The position numbers and the translations under genes were made by a program. DNA of 40,995 bases, from contig NZ_JALKFZ020000195.1 in the NCBI RefSeq assembly GCF_023243075.1, positions 1-40,995 of the forward strand, written 5' to 3'. Shown here in pieces: positions 27,680 through 37,026 of the stretch. The notes under the pieces are model-generated. The model was not told where the DNA came from, searched no databases, and was given only the letters and a program-made list of their open reading frames with translations. Within the stretch, counting starts at the first letter, position 1. Each line of letters opens with the position of its first letter. This stretch comes from Frankia sp. AiPa1 (GTDB lineage Bacteria; Actinomycetota; Actinomycetes; Frankiales; Frankiaceae).

Positions 27680-28107
27680 GCCAGCCTTCCACTCCGGCTT
27701 CCACCCCGGCATCGACCCAGGCCCAGCCGCCCACCGTGACCTTCTACGACGCGGTCGGCGGGGAGCCCACCTTCCGCCGGCTGGTCGCACGCTTCTACCA
27801 GGGTGTGGCGAACGACCCGGTGCTGCGTCCGCTCTACCCGGACGACGACATGGCCGGTGCGGAGGAACGGCTGCGGCTGTTCCTCATCCAGTACTGGGGC
27901 GGTCCCAGCGACTACCAGGAGCTGCGGGGGCATCCTCGGCTGCGGTTGCGGCACGCCCCGTTCGCCATCGGCCCGGCCCAGCGCGACGCCTGGCTCGTGG
28001 TGATGCGCGAGGCGGTCGACTCGCTGAACCTGCCGCCCGACCAGTTCGCCACGCTCTGGGAGTACCTGACCATGGCGGCGAACTCGCTGCAGAACCGGCC
28101 CGGCTGA
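27676..28107 (+). CDS. glbO: Group II truncated haemoglobin (GlbO type)
   Basis: A 143-residue protein with a Ser/Thr/Pro-rich 20-residue N-terminus, then the two-on-two globin fold: TFYDAVGGEPTFRRLVARFYQGVANDPVLRPLYPDDD, then LRLFLIQYWGGPSDYQELRGHPRLRLRHAPFAIG with proximal His in the LRHAPF block, and WLVVMREAVDSLNLP. The Trp-Gly-Gly-Pro segment and the LRxRHxPF block are typical of trHbO. It binds haem and oxygen; family proteins deal with nitric oxide, peroxide or oxygen supply to respiration. It starts with GTG at 27676, sharing GTGA with the stop of the alpha-glucosidase gene, so the two are translated together. A perfect hairpin at 28186-28216 follows. Confidence 0.93.
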   Translation: MSQPSTPASTPASTQAQPPTVTFYDAVGGEPTFRRLVARFYQGVANDPVLRPLYPDDDMAGAEERLRLFLIQYWGGPSDYQELRGHPRLRLRHAPFAIGPAQRDAWLVVMREAVDSLNLPPDQFATLWEYLTMAANSLQNRPG

Positions 28108-28185
28108 CGCCCCGACCTCAGTGCCACCGAGCTGAGCAGCACCGGGTCCGAGGGCGCATCGGCCGGGTCGACGGACCTGGCCGGG

Positions 28186-28216
28186 CCGGGCCCGGGCGTG
28201 GGATGCCCGGGCCCGG
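28186..28216. terminator. Bidirectional terminator between glbO and ettA
   Basis: A perfect 12-bp inverted repeat: CCGGGCCCGGGC at 28186-28197, 7-nt loop, GCCCGGGCCCGG at 28205-28216, between convergent genes. There is no T-run. Confidence 0.8.
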
Positions 28217-28221
28217 GACGC

Positions 28222-29904
<1,683 letters not shown>

Positions 29905-29917
29905 GTCACCAACCCTA
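29905..29917 (-). promoter_or_regulatory. Leaderless-type -10 of ettA
   Basis: TAGGGT (29917-29912, minus strand), 7 nt, then ATG 29904. No strong Shine-Dalgarno lies between. Confidence 0.55.
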
Positions 29918-30123
29918 GGCCATGGCGGCGCCGCACTCGACGGCGGTGATCGGCGCTGCGCCCCGAGCAGGGACTGCGCGGCCGGTGATGGGCCCGACCG
30001 ACCGCTCGCCGTCGGTTTCGCCAGCGGTCTGTCATCGACGCGGCGAGCGGGCGGGAACAGGTGGGTAGCCCTCACCCGGTTGCGGGCACGCAACGTATGA
30101 CGGCGAACACCTGACGAAACCGG

Positions 30124-31563
30124 ATGGTGGCGATGCCCGGCATACGCGCGAACGATCACCGCTTCGGCCTGGCCGCCGAGGCCTACGTCTTCGGCTATCC
30201 GCTGGTGAGCAGTGTGCGTCTCCTGGACCGTTATGCCACCGGCGGGCTCGGCAGCCGCGGGGACACGGGATATCACTACTTCGACCACCAGGGGGAGCTA
30301 CCCGGACCGCGCTCCGTGTTCGTCAGTCTGGAAGCCGACGTGCTCTCGTCGATCGCCCTGGTGGACCTGGCGGTCGGCCCGGTGATCCTGCGGCTACCGC
30401 ATGATCCCGAGCCGCCGGTGCTCGTCGTACTCACCGACACGTGGCGCAACGCGTTCGCCTATCTGGGGTCCGGCGGCGTCGCCGACCGCGGCCGGACCAA
30501 GGCCCGCCCGGCTGACCAGGCTGACCCATCCGAGAATCCCGGTGGCGCCGAGCGGTCGGGTGCCCCGGGCAGCGGATCCGCGTCGTACGTGCTCGTGCCG
30601 CCCGGCTGGACCCGGCAGCTTCCCGCCGGACCCACCCCGCTGGCGGCACCGACCCGGCTGTTGGTCGTGACCGTCAAAATCGCTCTCGATGACCGCGCCG
30701 CGGCCGCGCTGGTCCGCCGCCGCCAGGACGAACTGCGTCTGTGTCCCCTCGACCCGCAGGCACCGCAGGCACCCGGGCCGCCACGGTCCCCGCGGTCAGT
30801 CTGCGATGACCTGCGGTTCTGGGAGGAGCTGCGGCTCTGGCTGGCCGCGTTCCCGCCTTCCACCGCCGAAGCGGACTATGCCCGCCGGTTCGCCCCGCTC
30901 GGCCTGTTCGACGACCCGTCGCCGTACGTGGACCCGGATCCTTCGCTGGCGTGGTCGCTGCGCGGCGGCCTGCGGGCTGGCCGGGACGGCCTGGAGCAGC
31001 TGGTGCACGCCGGTCGCGTCCTGCGAAACGGTTGGTCGAGTACGCCCCATGCCCTGGACTTCAACATCGACTTCCTCGGGCCCGGTACCCGCGACGATCC
31101 GGCCTGGCGGATCGCGGACCGCCAGCACGGTCGCCTCGCCCGGGCGATCGCCGCCCGCCAGCCGGTCGGTGCGACTCACGGCTACCAGTGCCTGCGGGCG
31201 AACTGCCTGTTCGACACGGACGGCCACCGCCTGACCGGCGCGCACCGTTACACGATCGACCTCGCACCGCCGCCGGACGGGGCCAGCTGGACCCTGACCA
31301 TGCACGACGCCCCCGACTACTATCTGGTCGACAATCCTCTGTGCAGATACTGGCTGGGCAGCCGGGCCCGCGGGCTGCACCACGCCCGGGACGGTTCGGT
31401 GCGGCTGTTCCTGCAGTGCGAGCCGCCGCAGGACTCCACCGAGCGGGCCAACTGGCTGCCGGCCGCCGTCGGCGATTTCCGGCCGGACCTGCGCGTCGAC
31501 TGCCCCGGGCCGGCCGTGCTCGACGACGATTACGCTCCACCGCCCATCCGGCGCGTCGACTGA
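30124..31563 (+). CDS. DUF1254 / DUF1214 domain protein
   Basis: A protein of 479 residues. The N-terminal part has the DUF1254 pattern (AAEAYVFGYPLVSSVRLLDRY; LVDLAVGPVILRLP; VVLTDTWRNAFAYLG) and the C-terminal part the DUF1214 pattern (HRYTIDLAPPPDGASWTLTMHDAPDYYLVDNPLCRYWLG; LFLQCEPPQDSTERANWLPA). A Pro/Ala-rich insert at about 120-160 separates the first block. Function is unknown in the family; members are often exported in proteobacteria, but no signal peptide is seen here. The ATG at 30124 (or 30133) has no clear ribosome site. It diverges from ettA and converges with the GT-C gene with only 19 nt between stops. Confidence 0.82.
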   Translation: MVAMPGIRANDHRFGLAAEAYVFGYPLVSSVRLLDRYATGGLGSRGDTGYHYFDHQGELPGPRSVFVSLEADVLSSIALVDLAVGPVILRLPHDPEPPVLVVLTDTWRNAFAYLGSGGVADRGRTKARPADQADPSENPGGAERSGAPGSGSASYVLVPPGWTRQLPAGPTPLAAPTRLLVVTVKIALDDRAAAALVRRRQDELRLCPLDPQAPQAPGPPRSPRSVCDDLRFWEELRLWLAAFPPSTAEADYARRFAPLGLFDDPSPYVDPDPSLAWSLRGGLRAGRDGLEQLVHAGRVLRNGWSSTPHALDFNIDFLGPGTRDDPAWRIADRQHGRLARAIAARQPVGATHGYQCLRANCLFDTDGHRLTGAHRYTIDLAPPPDGASWTLTMHDAPDYYLVDNPLCRYWLGSRARGLHHARDGSVRLFLQCEPPQDSTERANWLPAAVGDFRPDLRVDCPGPAVLDDDYAPPPIRRVD

Positions 31564-31582
31564 CGGCCGCGACACCTGGTGC

Positions 31583-33862
31583 TCAGCCGAGGGTGAGGCT
31601 CAGCGGCGGGGGCGCTCCCGTCCCGACCTCGCCGACCCGCCCGACCGAACCGAGCACCGTAACCCCGGACGAAGCCACCCGAACCGGGAGGATCTGGCGG
31701 TCCACCGTACGGTCACGGCCGCGCGGGTCGGTGGCGACGAGGGCGACGGTGACCGAGGCACCCCGGCCTGCGCGCACGGTACCCGCCGTCACCCGCGGCC
31801 CGGCCGCGTTCCCGGGCGAGCCGCCCGCGATGGTGAGGTCGGCCGGTTCGAGACCGTCCGCGTCGACGGAGAGGGTGAACGTGCTGGTGGACCGCGGATC
31901 GACCGGAACCGACAGCCGGCGGGTTCCCGCGGTCAGCACGAGCCGGGCAGAGCGCACCGGGCTGGTGACGGCACCGGCGCCGAGCGCGACCCTCACGTGG
32001 ACCTGCGGGCCGGTGCGGACAGCCAGCCGCTCGAGGCGCGCCGTGGACGGCGAACCCGGTGAGCGGTTGTACGCCGTGGCGAGCCGCAGCAGGTAGGCCG
32101 GCCGGTCGGGATGATCCGCCGCGACGGTCAGATCGTCGACACCGCGGGCCGCGGCGTACAGCACCCGGCCATCGAGGCCGGGTCCGTTCGCCGTGACGGG
32201 CGACGGATGCCCGAGGAACGCGGGACTGGCCGCGACGAACACGAGCGACCGCCCCGGCAGGCCAGTCACCATGGCGTGGAGATCCTGGTCGTGGCCGGAC
32301 AGGACGTGGTTGTCCCGCACGGCGCCGGTGAGGATGAATCCGGTCAGCACGGCGACCCCGGTCACGAGCGGGACGATCACCGCCAGGCCGGTCCGCCGCC
32401 CGCGGCCGAGGAGCCATCCCGCGCCCGATCCGCACCCCATCGCGCCAAGGTGGACGAGCGGCACGAGGACGGGAACCAGGTAGAACGGCCCGACGTAGCG
32501 GATGCCTCCCCAGAGTTCGGCCGCGTTCCACGCTCCCCAGAAGCCGATATACCCGATCAGGAACACCACCCCGCCGAGCCCGAGCATCGCGGCCGGAGCC
32601 GGCAGCCGGCGCCGGATCGCGGCGCCGGCCGCAGCCGCGGCGAGCAGGACACCGCCGCAGGCCCACCCACCCAGCAGCCACAGATGGTCCCCGACCGAAC
32701 GCAGACCGTCGGCGAGCCCGAACTCGTGCAGCCCATCGCCCGGATAGAGCCGACGCCCACCGAAGCCGAGCCGGTCGTCTGGTTCGAGCAGGGCAAACGG
32801 CAGACGCAGCGGATTGCCGGTCGCCGCCAGGTTCGTCGCCAGCACGACCACCGCCGGCCCGGCGAGCCCGCAGAGCAACCAGCGAAGCAGCCACCACCGC
32901 CGGCCCGCCGACACGGCTACCAGCCACAACGCCAGCGGGCCCAGCAGCAGCACGACGTCGTAAGGACGCACTGCCGCGGCCACCCCAACCGCCGCGCCGG
33001 CCACCACGACGGGCCACGCCCGCGCCCGGCGCCGCCCGCGCAGCACCCCCAGGACTGCCACCTGCATGAGGATCAGCGCCGGCAGATAGCTCAGGACCAT
33101 GGCGCTCTGCAGGATGGCCAGCGGCGAGAGCGCGAGCAGGGACGCGGCCAGCGCCGCCGTCCGCGCCCGACCGGTGAGCTCCAGGCCGAGCAGGTAGGTC
33201 ACGACGACCGCCGCCGCGGCGATCACGGCGAGTGCCGGGTCGATGCTGCCGGTCAGCAACAGCCCGAGTGCGTAGACCGCCGGGACGAACGGCGTGTACT
33301 TCAGGACGTAGTGGCCGTCGACCACCGCGCCCAGCCAGGGCAGGTAGGACTGCGCCGGTGCAGGCGCGGGCGGGAACAGTCGGCCCGAGGCCAGGGTGCG
33401 GGCGTGCAGCAGATAGATGCCCTCATCGTTGTTCACCGACAGCAACGGGAACACGGTGTGCCGCAGCACGACCGCGCCGATGGCCGCGCAACCGGCGAGC
33501 ACCGCCACGTACCAGCCGACGGCGCTCACCCCGGCGACGCGCCCCTGCAGCCAGCCCGCCACCCGCCACCCCACACTTCGCGCCGGCACCACCGGCACCA
33601 CCGGCACCTCGGGTGACGGTGTGGCCGCGAGTGACAGCTGGTGCCCGGGCTGCGACATGGCCTCGGCCGACACCGACGCTGACGACGCCTGCGATGGGCC
33701 TGACACCTGCGACCGCGGCGGCGCCATGGACGTCTCCCCAGCGGTCGCCGGCGCCTGCGGACCCCGCGGAGCCGGCAACGATCGCGACCCGATGCGTTCC
33801 CCGCTCTGGCTACCTCCACCGACTCTCGGCCCGGAGCCGTCGTCGTCGTGCCGGATACTCAC
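31583..33862 (-). CDS. GT-C membrane glycosyltransferase (GT39/ArnT-like)
   Basis: A protein of 759 residues. A disordered cytoplasmic N-terminus of about 110 residues is followed by about ten membrane helices. The first extracytoplasmic loop has LLSVNNDEGIYLLHARTLASGRLFPP with the acidic pair Asp146-Glu147, the position of the catalytic acid in ArnT/PMT-like enzymes. The last 200 residues form an extracytoplasmic beta-rich domain (VHVRVALGAGAVTSPVRSARLVLTAG; STFTLSVDADGLEPADLTIAGG). Such enzymes use polyprenyl-phosphate sugars outside the membrane; donor and acceptor are unknown. The GTG at 33862 has TAGCGT exactly 7 nt upstream and no Shine-Dalgarno. The frame runs open upstream but has no protein character there. 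Confidence 0.78.
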   Translation of the reverse strand: MSIRHDDDGSGPRVGGGSQSGERIGSRSLPAPRGPQAPATAGETSMAPPRSQVSGPSQASSASVSAEAMSQPGHQLSLAATPSPEVPVVPVVPARSVGWRVAGWLQGRVAGVSAVGWYVAVLAGCAAIGAVVLRHTVFPLLSVNNDEGIYLLHARTLASGRLFPPAPAPAQSYLPWLGAVVDGHYVLKYTPFVPAVYALGLLLTGSIDPALAVIAAAAVVVTYLLGLELTGRARTAALAASLLALSPLAILQSAMVLSYLPALILMQVAVLGVLRGRRRARAWPVVVAGAAVGVAAAVRPYDVVLLLGPLALWLVAVSAGRRWWLLRWLLCGLAGPAVVVLATNLAATGNPLRLPFALLEPDDRLGFGGRRLYPGDGLHEFGLADGLRSVGDHLWLLGGWACGGVLLAAAAAGAAIRRRLPAPAAMLGLGGVVFLIGYIGFWGAWNAAELWGGIRYVGPFYLVPVLVPLVHLGAMGCGSGAGWLLGRGRRTGLAVIVPLVTGVAVLTGFILTGAVRDNHVLSGHDQDLHAMVTGLPGRSLVFVAASPAFLGHPSPVTANGPGLDGRVLYAAARGVDDLTVAADHPDRPAYLLRLATAYNRSPGSPSTARLERLAVRTGPQVHVRVALGAGAVTSPVRSARLVLTAGTRRLSVPVDPRSTSTFTLSVDADGLEPADLTIAGGSPGNAAGPRVTAGTVRAGRGASVTVALVATDPRGRDRTVDRQILPVRVASSGVTVLGSVGRVGEVGTGAPPPLSLTLG

Positions 33863-33875
33863 CTTCGGCACGCTA
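33863..33875 (-). promoter_or_regulatory. Leaderless-type -10 of the GT-C gene
   Basis: TAGCGT (33875-33870, minus strand), 7 nt, then GTG 33862. Confidence 0.55.
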
Positions 33876-34023
33876 CCGAGCGGCCGCGCCCACGCCCACG
33901 CCAGGTTCGACCCGCGCTGGTGCGCCCCCGGGTGCGACTCCCGCCCAGGCATCCGCCTCGAAAGGCGACGGGACCGGCCGCCGCAGCGGAACCGGATGCC
34001 GCGGCGCGGCGCGGACCATCCGG

Positions 34024-34059
34024 CCCGACGAGGTGATTCAGCCCGACGAGGTGGTTCAG
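34024..34059. repeat. 18-bp direct repeat at the 3' end of ssb
   Basis: Two adjacent copies of CCCGACGAGGTGRTTCAG (34024-34041 and 34042-34059), one mismatch. The stop codon of ssb (34058-34056) lies in the second copy. Confidence 0.8.
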
Positions 34060-34670
34060 AGTCCGGACGCGGCGGCGGACACCAGAGCGTCGGCGCGAGC
34101 GCCCTGCCGCCCACCAGCCTCGGTGGAGCGCAGCGCAGTCGGATCCGGCTGCCCGTTCGGCTGATCCGGCAGGCCACCCAGGGGGCCACTACCGGGCGCC
34201 CGGGTGTCCTCCAGACCCGGCTCCGCCTCGTGCTCGGTCTCGAGCCCGGTCTCGAGCCCGGTCTCGAGCTCCGGCTCCGGTTCGGATTCCGACCCGGGCG
34301 CCGTGCCACGGACTGGACGCTGCGAGCGGGCACCGTGCCACGTCAGTTCGGGTCCGATCGCGTCCGCGTCGATCTCGAACGTGACGCGCTTGTCCCCCTG
34401 GTTGGTCTCGAACGAGCGCTGGCGCAGATGACCGAAGACCAGGGCGCGATCTCCCTTGGCCAGGCTCGAGGCGACGTTGTCAGCGAGCTGCCGCCAGCAG
34501 GACACCCGCAGGAACAGAGTCGCGCCGTCCACCCAGCGGTTCTCCGACCGGTCGAACCGGCGCGGTGTGGAAGCGAGCCGGAAGCTGCAGACGGACGCGC
34601 CGGTCGTCGTCGTCCGGTGCTCCGGGTCGTCCACCAGGTTGCCGACGAGAGTGATGGTCGTGTCAAGCAT
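34056..34670 (-). CDS. ssb: Single-stranded DNA-binding protein, SsbB-like paralogue
   Basis: A protein of 204 residues. The OB-fold covers residues 1-110 (TTITLVGNLVDDPEHRTTTTGASVCSFRLASTPRRFDR; ATLFLRVSCWRQLADNVASSLAKGDRALVFGHLRQRSFETNQGDKRVTFEIDADAIG). The C-terminal half is disordered, with a Leu-Glu-Thr-Gly-type repeat (DNA repeat near 34235-34270) and many Pro/Gly. It ends in ADALVSAAASGL: the acidic DDxPF tip that replication SSBs use to dock partners is missing. This marks it as a second, non-essential SSB like SsbB of Streptomyces rather than the replicative SSB. The start is ATG 34670, 4 nt after GGAG. Two inverted DnaA-box-like sequences lie upstream at 34789-34815. Confidence 0.9.
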   Translation of the reverse strand: MLDTTITLVGNLVDDPEHRTTTTGASVCSFRLASTPRRFDRSENRWVDGATLFLRVSCWRQLADNVASSLAKGDRALVFGHLRQRSFETNQGDKRVTFEIDADAIGPELTWHGARSQRPVRGTAPGSESEPEPELETGLETGLETEHEAEPGLEDTRAPGSGPLGGLPDQPNGQPDPTALRSTEAGGRQGARADALVSAAASGL

Positions 34671-35130
34671 GGTGCTCCTCGGATCAGGGAGGGGCCCGGT
34701 GCCGGATACCGGTTCCCGAGTGGGGTGGTCAGTGGCGCGCCTCCACAGTGCGACATCGGCTCGGGCTGGAGAAGCCCGCACCGCACGGCTGTGGACAACC
34801 CGGCGTCGTCCACAGGCAACGCGTCCACGGACGGCGACGCCGTCCCCGACCGGGCCGCACCCCCGGTAGGAACTCGGCGGGGCGGGAACACCGTCCGAGG
34901 AGCCGCGGTTGTCGCCGGTGAGACGGCATCGTCACCGGACGCACATGGCCCGCGCGGGAGATGCGGGTCCAGCCAGGCCATCGCCGCGGGATCCAGCAGC
35001 ATCAGGGATCCCGGGCACCAGGCACCATCGCGAGTCCGCGTACAGACCGGGCCCCGAGAGCACGGCAGCACTAACAGGCCCAGGGCCCGCCTCGCGCGGA
35101 CCCGTCACACCGTCATCCGGAAGGACATTG
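34671..35130. other. Divergent intergenic region (ssb / aldo-keto reductase)
   Basis: About 460 nt. GGAG just above the ssb start and AAGGAC at 35121-35126 before the aldo/keto reductase start are the ribosome sites. The inverted DnaA-box-like pair at 34789-34815 lies here. Frames crossing the region (for instance upstream of 35131) are open but not protein-like. Confidence 0.4.
34789..34815. promoter_or_regulatory. Inverted pair of DnaA-box-like sequences upstream of ssb
   Basis: CTGTGGAC at 34789-34796 and GTCCACAG at 34808-34815 form a perfect 8-bp inverted repeat with an 11-nt spacer. The left arm with its two following bases reads TTGTCCACAG on the minus strand, an exact actinobacterial DnaA box (TTGTCCACA); the right arm (TCGTCCACA) has one mismatch. 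It could be a DnaA-controlled element or simply a hairpin. Confidence 0.4.
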
Positions 35131-36012
35131 ATGTCGACGACCACGACCACCAGCGGCACGGACGCCGCCGGGAGCGGCACGTTCCTGCTCGGCGGCGACC
35201 TGCCCGTCACCCGCCTCGGGTTCGGCGCGATGCGGATCACCGGCCCGGGGATCTGGGGACCGCCCGCCGACCCGGAGCAGGCCCGCGCGGTCCTGCGCCG
35301 AGCGGTGGACCTCGGTGTCACCTTCATCGACACCGCTGACTCGTATGGCCCGGAGGTCAGTGAGGATCTGATCGCCGAGGCGCTGTATCCCTACCCGCAG
35401 GGTCTGGTCATCGCCACCAAGGGCGGCCTGACCCGGCAGGGCCCGAACCAGTGGACCCCAGTGGGCCGGCCCGCCTACCTGCGCCAGCAGGTGGAGCTGT
35501 CGCTGCGCCGCCTGCGCCTGGAGCGCATCGACCTCTACCAGCTGCACCGCATCGACCCCGACACGCCTGTCGAGGACTCCCTCGGCGAGCTGAAGGCGCT
35601 GCAGGAGGAAGGCAAGATCCGCCACATCGGCCTGTCCGAGGTCAACGTGGCCGAGGTTGCCCATGCCCGCGGCATCGTGCCGATCGTCAGCGTCCAGAAC
35701 CGCTACAACCTGGCCTACCGCGACGCCGAGGAGCTGCTCGACTACGCCGAGAAGGAGAACATCGGTTTCATCCCCTGGGACCCGATCGCCACCGGCCGCC
35801 TGGCCCAGCCCGGCGGTGTGCTCGACACCGCAGCCAGGAACCACACCGCGTCCCCCGCCCAGCTCGCCCTCGCCTGGCTGCTGCGCCGCTCGCCGGTGGT
35901 GCTACCGATCCCCGGCACCTCGTCGGTCGCCCATCTGGAGGAGAACATCGCCGCCGCCGGCATCACCCTCACGGACGACGAGTTCGCCAACCTGGCCCGC
36001 CTCGCCGTCTGA
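35131..36012 (+). CDS. Aldo/keto reductase
   Basis: A 293-residue NADPH-dependent aldo/keto reductase. The catalytic tetrad is complete: Asp and Tyr in FIDTADSYGPEVSEDLIAEAL, Lys in VIATKGG, His in YQLHRIDP. The cofactor-binding C-terminal loop (VLPIPGTSSVAHLEENIAAAGITL) is present. An 18-residue Thr/Gly-rich N-terminus precedes the barrel. Its wording (RIDPDTPVEDSLGELKALQEEGKIRHIGLSEVNV) is that of the broad-substrate actinobacterial AKR group; the substrate is unknown. The ATG at 35131 has AAGGAC four nt upstream. A strong hairpin at 36081-36118 ends the transcript. It is the last ordinary chromosomal protein gene before the tRNA and the accessory region. Confidence 0.92.
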   Translation: MSTTTTTSGTDAAGSGTFLLGGDLPVTRLGFGAMRITGPGIWGPPADPEQARAVLRRAVDLGVTFIDTADSYGPEVSEDLIAEALYPYPQGLVIATKGGLTRQGPNQWTPVGRPAYLRQQVELSLRRLRLERIDLYQLHRIDPDTPVEDSLGELKALQEEGKIRHIGLSEVNVAEVAHARGIVPIVSVQNRYNLAYRDAEELLDYAEKENIGFIPWDPIATGRLAQPGGVLDTAARNHTASPAQLALAWLLRRSPVVLPIPGTSSVAHLEENIAAAGITLTDDEFANLARLAV

Positions 36013-36080
36013 CGGCCACTCCCGGCGGACATCAGCCGTCGGGCACCTCCCCATCTGGCACCGCTCGCCGACAACCGTGA

Positions 36081-36118
36081 CCCGTCTGCCACCGCCCGCT
36101 CGGGTGGTGGCAGACGGG
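36081..36118 (+). terminator. Terminator after the aldo/keto reductase gene
   Basis: A perfect 13-bp inverted repeat: CCCGTCTGCCACC at 36081-36093, 12-nt loop, GGTGGCAGACGGG at 36106-36118. There is a further CCCG/CGGG pairing within the loop. Confidence 0.8.
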
Positions 36119-36208
36119 CAGGTCACCATCACCGTCCAGCGCGGCAGCGCACCCCAAACCCCGCCGTGGGCCGCCGTCTCGACTCTCCGGACGCAGACGT
36201 GTCCACCA

Positions 36209-36241
36209 CGTGTCCGGACACGCCCCCTCGCTTGCTACCCT
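36209..36241 (+). promoter_or_regulatory. Promoter region of tRNA-Arg
   Basis: TACCCT at 36236-36241 is a -10 candidate 34 nt before the tRNA 5' end. Upstream lies a perfect 14-bp palindrome CGTGTCCGGACACG at 36209-36222, with another CGTGTCC just before it (36199-36205). The palindrome covers the expected -35 position and may be a protein-binding site. Confidence 0.4.
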
Positions 36242-36275
36242 GAGTGCGGCCCGCCCGGTGGGCCCACGCGTCAAC

Positions 36276-36348
36276 GCGCCCGTAGCTCAGTGGATAGAGC
36301 GAGTGCCTTCTAAGCACCAGGTCGCAGGTTCGATCCCTGCCGGGCGCA
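36276..36348 (+). tRNA. tRNA-Arg (anticodon UCU)
   Basis: A 73-nt cloverleaf. The acceptor stem GCGCCCG (36276-36282) pairs with CGGGCGC (36341-36347), and the discriminator base is A. The D arm is GCTC/GAGC, the anticodon loop CTTCTAA contains TCT, and the T arm GCAGG TTCGATC CCTGC is perfect. The anticodon stem has one A-C mismatch at its outer pair. No CCA is encoded. It reads AGA (and AGG) codons, rare in this GC-rich host. A truncated integrase gene begins about 110 nt downstream, so its 3' end was probably the attachment site of a mobile element. Confidence 0.95.
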
Positions 36349-36456
36349 CTCCGGGATCAGGCCCACATGCTGCGCCTTTCGATCCCTTCGTCATGTCTGC
36401 CGGGGAGCCGAGCTCCCCGAAACCCCTCACGTGTAGCAACCCGGTGTAGCAACGCG
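36349..36456. other. tRNA-to-integrase junction
   Basis: A short gap holding a repeated GTGTAGCAAC (36434-36443 and 36449-36458 approximately). I searched by eye for a second copy of the tRNA 3' end downstream (the attachment-site duplicate) and did not find one in the window. Confidence 0.35.
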
Positions 36457-36768
36457 TCATGGTTGGGGCCCGCTCAGGTGGCCGTCGAGCTTGCCGAGCG
36501 CCCGCCGTTTCTCCCCCATCGAGGCGTGCGCGTAGATCGTCATCGTGTACCTCGATCGCCGAGTGCCAGCGATGTCACGGACGATGTGCGGCGGGACGCC
36601 CAAGTCCAGGAGCAGCGTGACACAGGTGTGCCGTAGCCCGTGAAACACCACCCCGTCGAGCCCGGCCGCGCGCCGCAGCGGCATCCAGAACCGACGCAGG
36701 TTGTCCGATTCGAGTTCGCCGGCTTCATCGACCGTCAGCAGAAGCTTGCTGGACACGGTGCTCTCCAC
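36457..36768 (-). pseudogene. Tyrosine recombinase (integrase), C-terminal fragment
   Basis: About 100 residues against roughly 380-450 for a full integrase of actinobacterial integrative elements. What remains is the end of the catalytic domain: ESDNLRRFWMPLRRAAGLDGVVFHGLRHTCVTLLLDLGV (His-x-x-Arg box) and RYTMTIYAHAS with the nucleophilic Tyr. The arm-binding and core-binding domains, the first catalytic Arg and the beta-hairpin Lys are missing. No ribosome site precedes the first in-frame codon, and the upstream DNA does not continue the protein in any frame I checked. Position beside the tRNA 3' end, pointing towards it, is the usual place for int. It should be inactive. Confidence 0.82.
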
Positions 36769-36785
36769 AATCAGGACGGAAGATC

Positions 36786-37026
36786 AGGCAGCGCGAGCCG
36801 GAGCCGCAGGCGGTCCGGTTGCCGGAAGATGGCTCTCGCCAGCGGCGGCGCGGGCGGCGTCGAGCTGCGCCCGCCAGGCATGGCGTTGAGCGACCGCATG
36901 CAACAGCAGGTGTCGCGGCGGGGCCCTGCCGGGTCGCCGGGGCGCAGCATCTACCAGGCGGTCCAGTCCGGGTTCGGCTCATCCCCGATGCCGCCGAGGG
37001 CTTCGAGTTGGATGCCTCCGCAGCCG
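36786..37026 (-). pseudogene. Frame-broken coding remnants
   Basis: The minus strand here has two stretches with protein character in different frames: one ends at 36951 and reads GGARYDGCGGIQLEALGGIG then NPDWTAW; the other ends at 36784 and reads HAVAQRHAWRAQLDAARAAA then GESHLPATGPPAAP. The first would continue the 93-residue frame upstream if one base were shifted near 37030-37060. I do not recognise the family; decay of genes of the former mobile element is the likely explanation. Confidence 0.35.

Noticed and set aside
31583..34333. Longer GT-C protein starting near 34333
   Set aside because: The extra codons overlap ssb in antisense and are Arg/Ser-rich; the GTG at 33862 has a well-placed -10 element.
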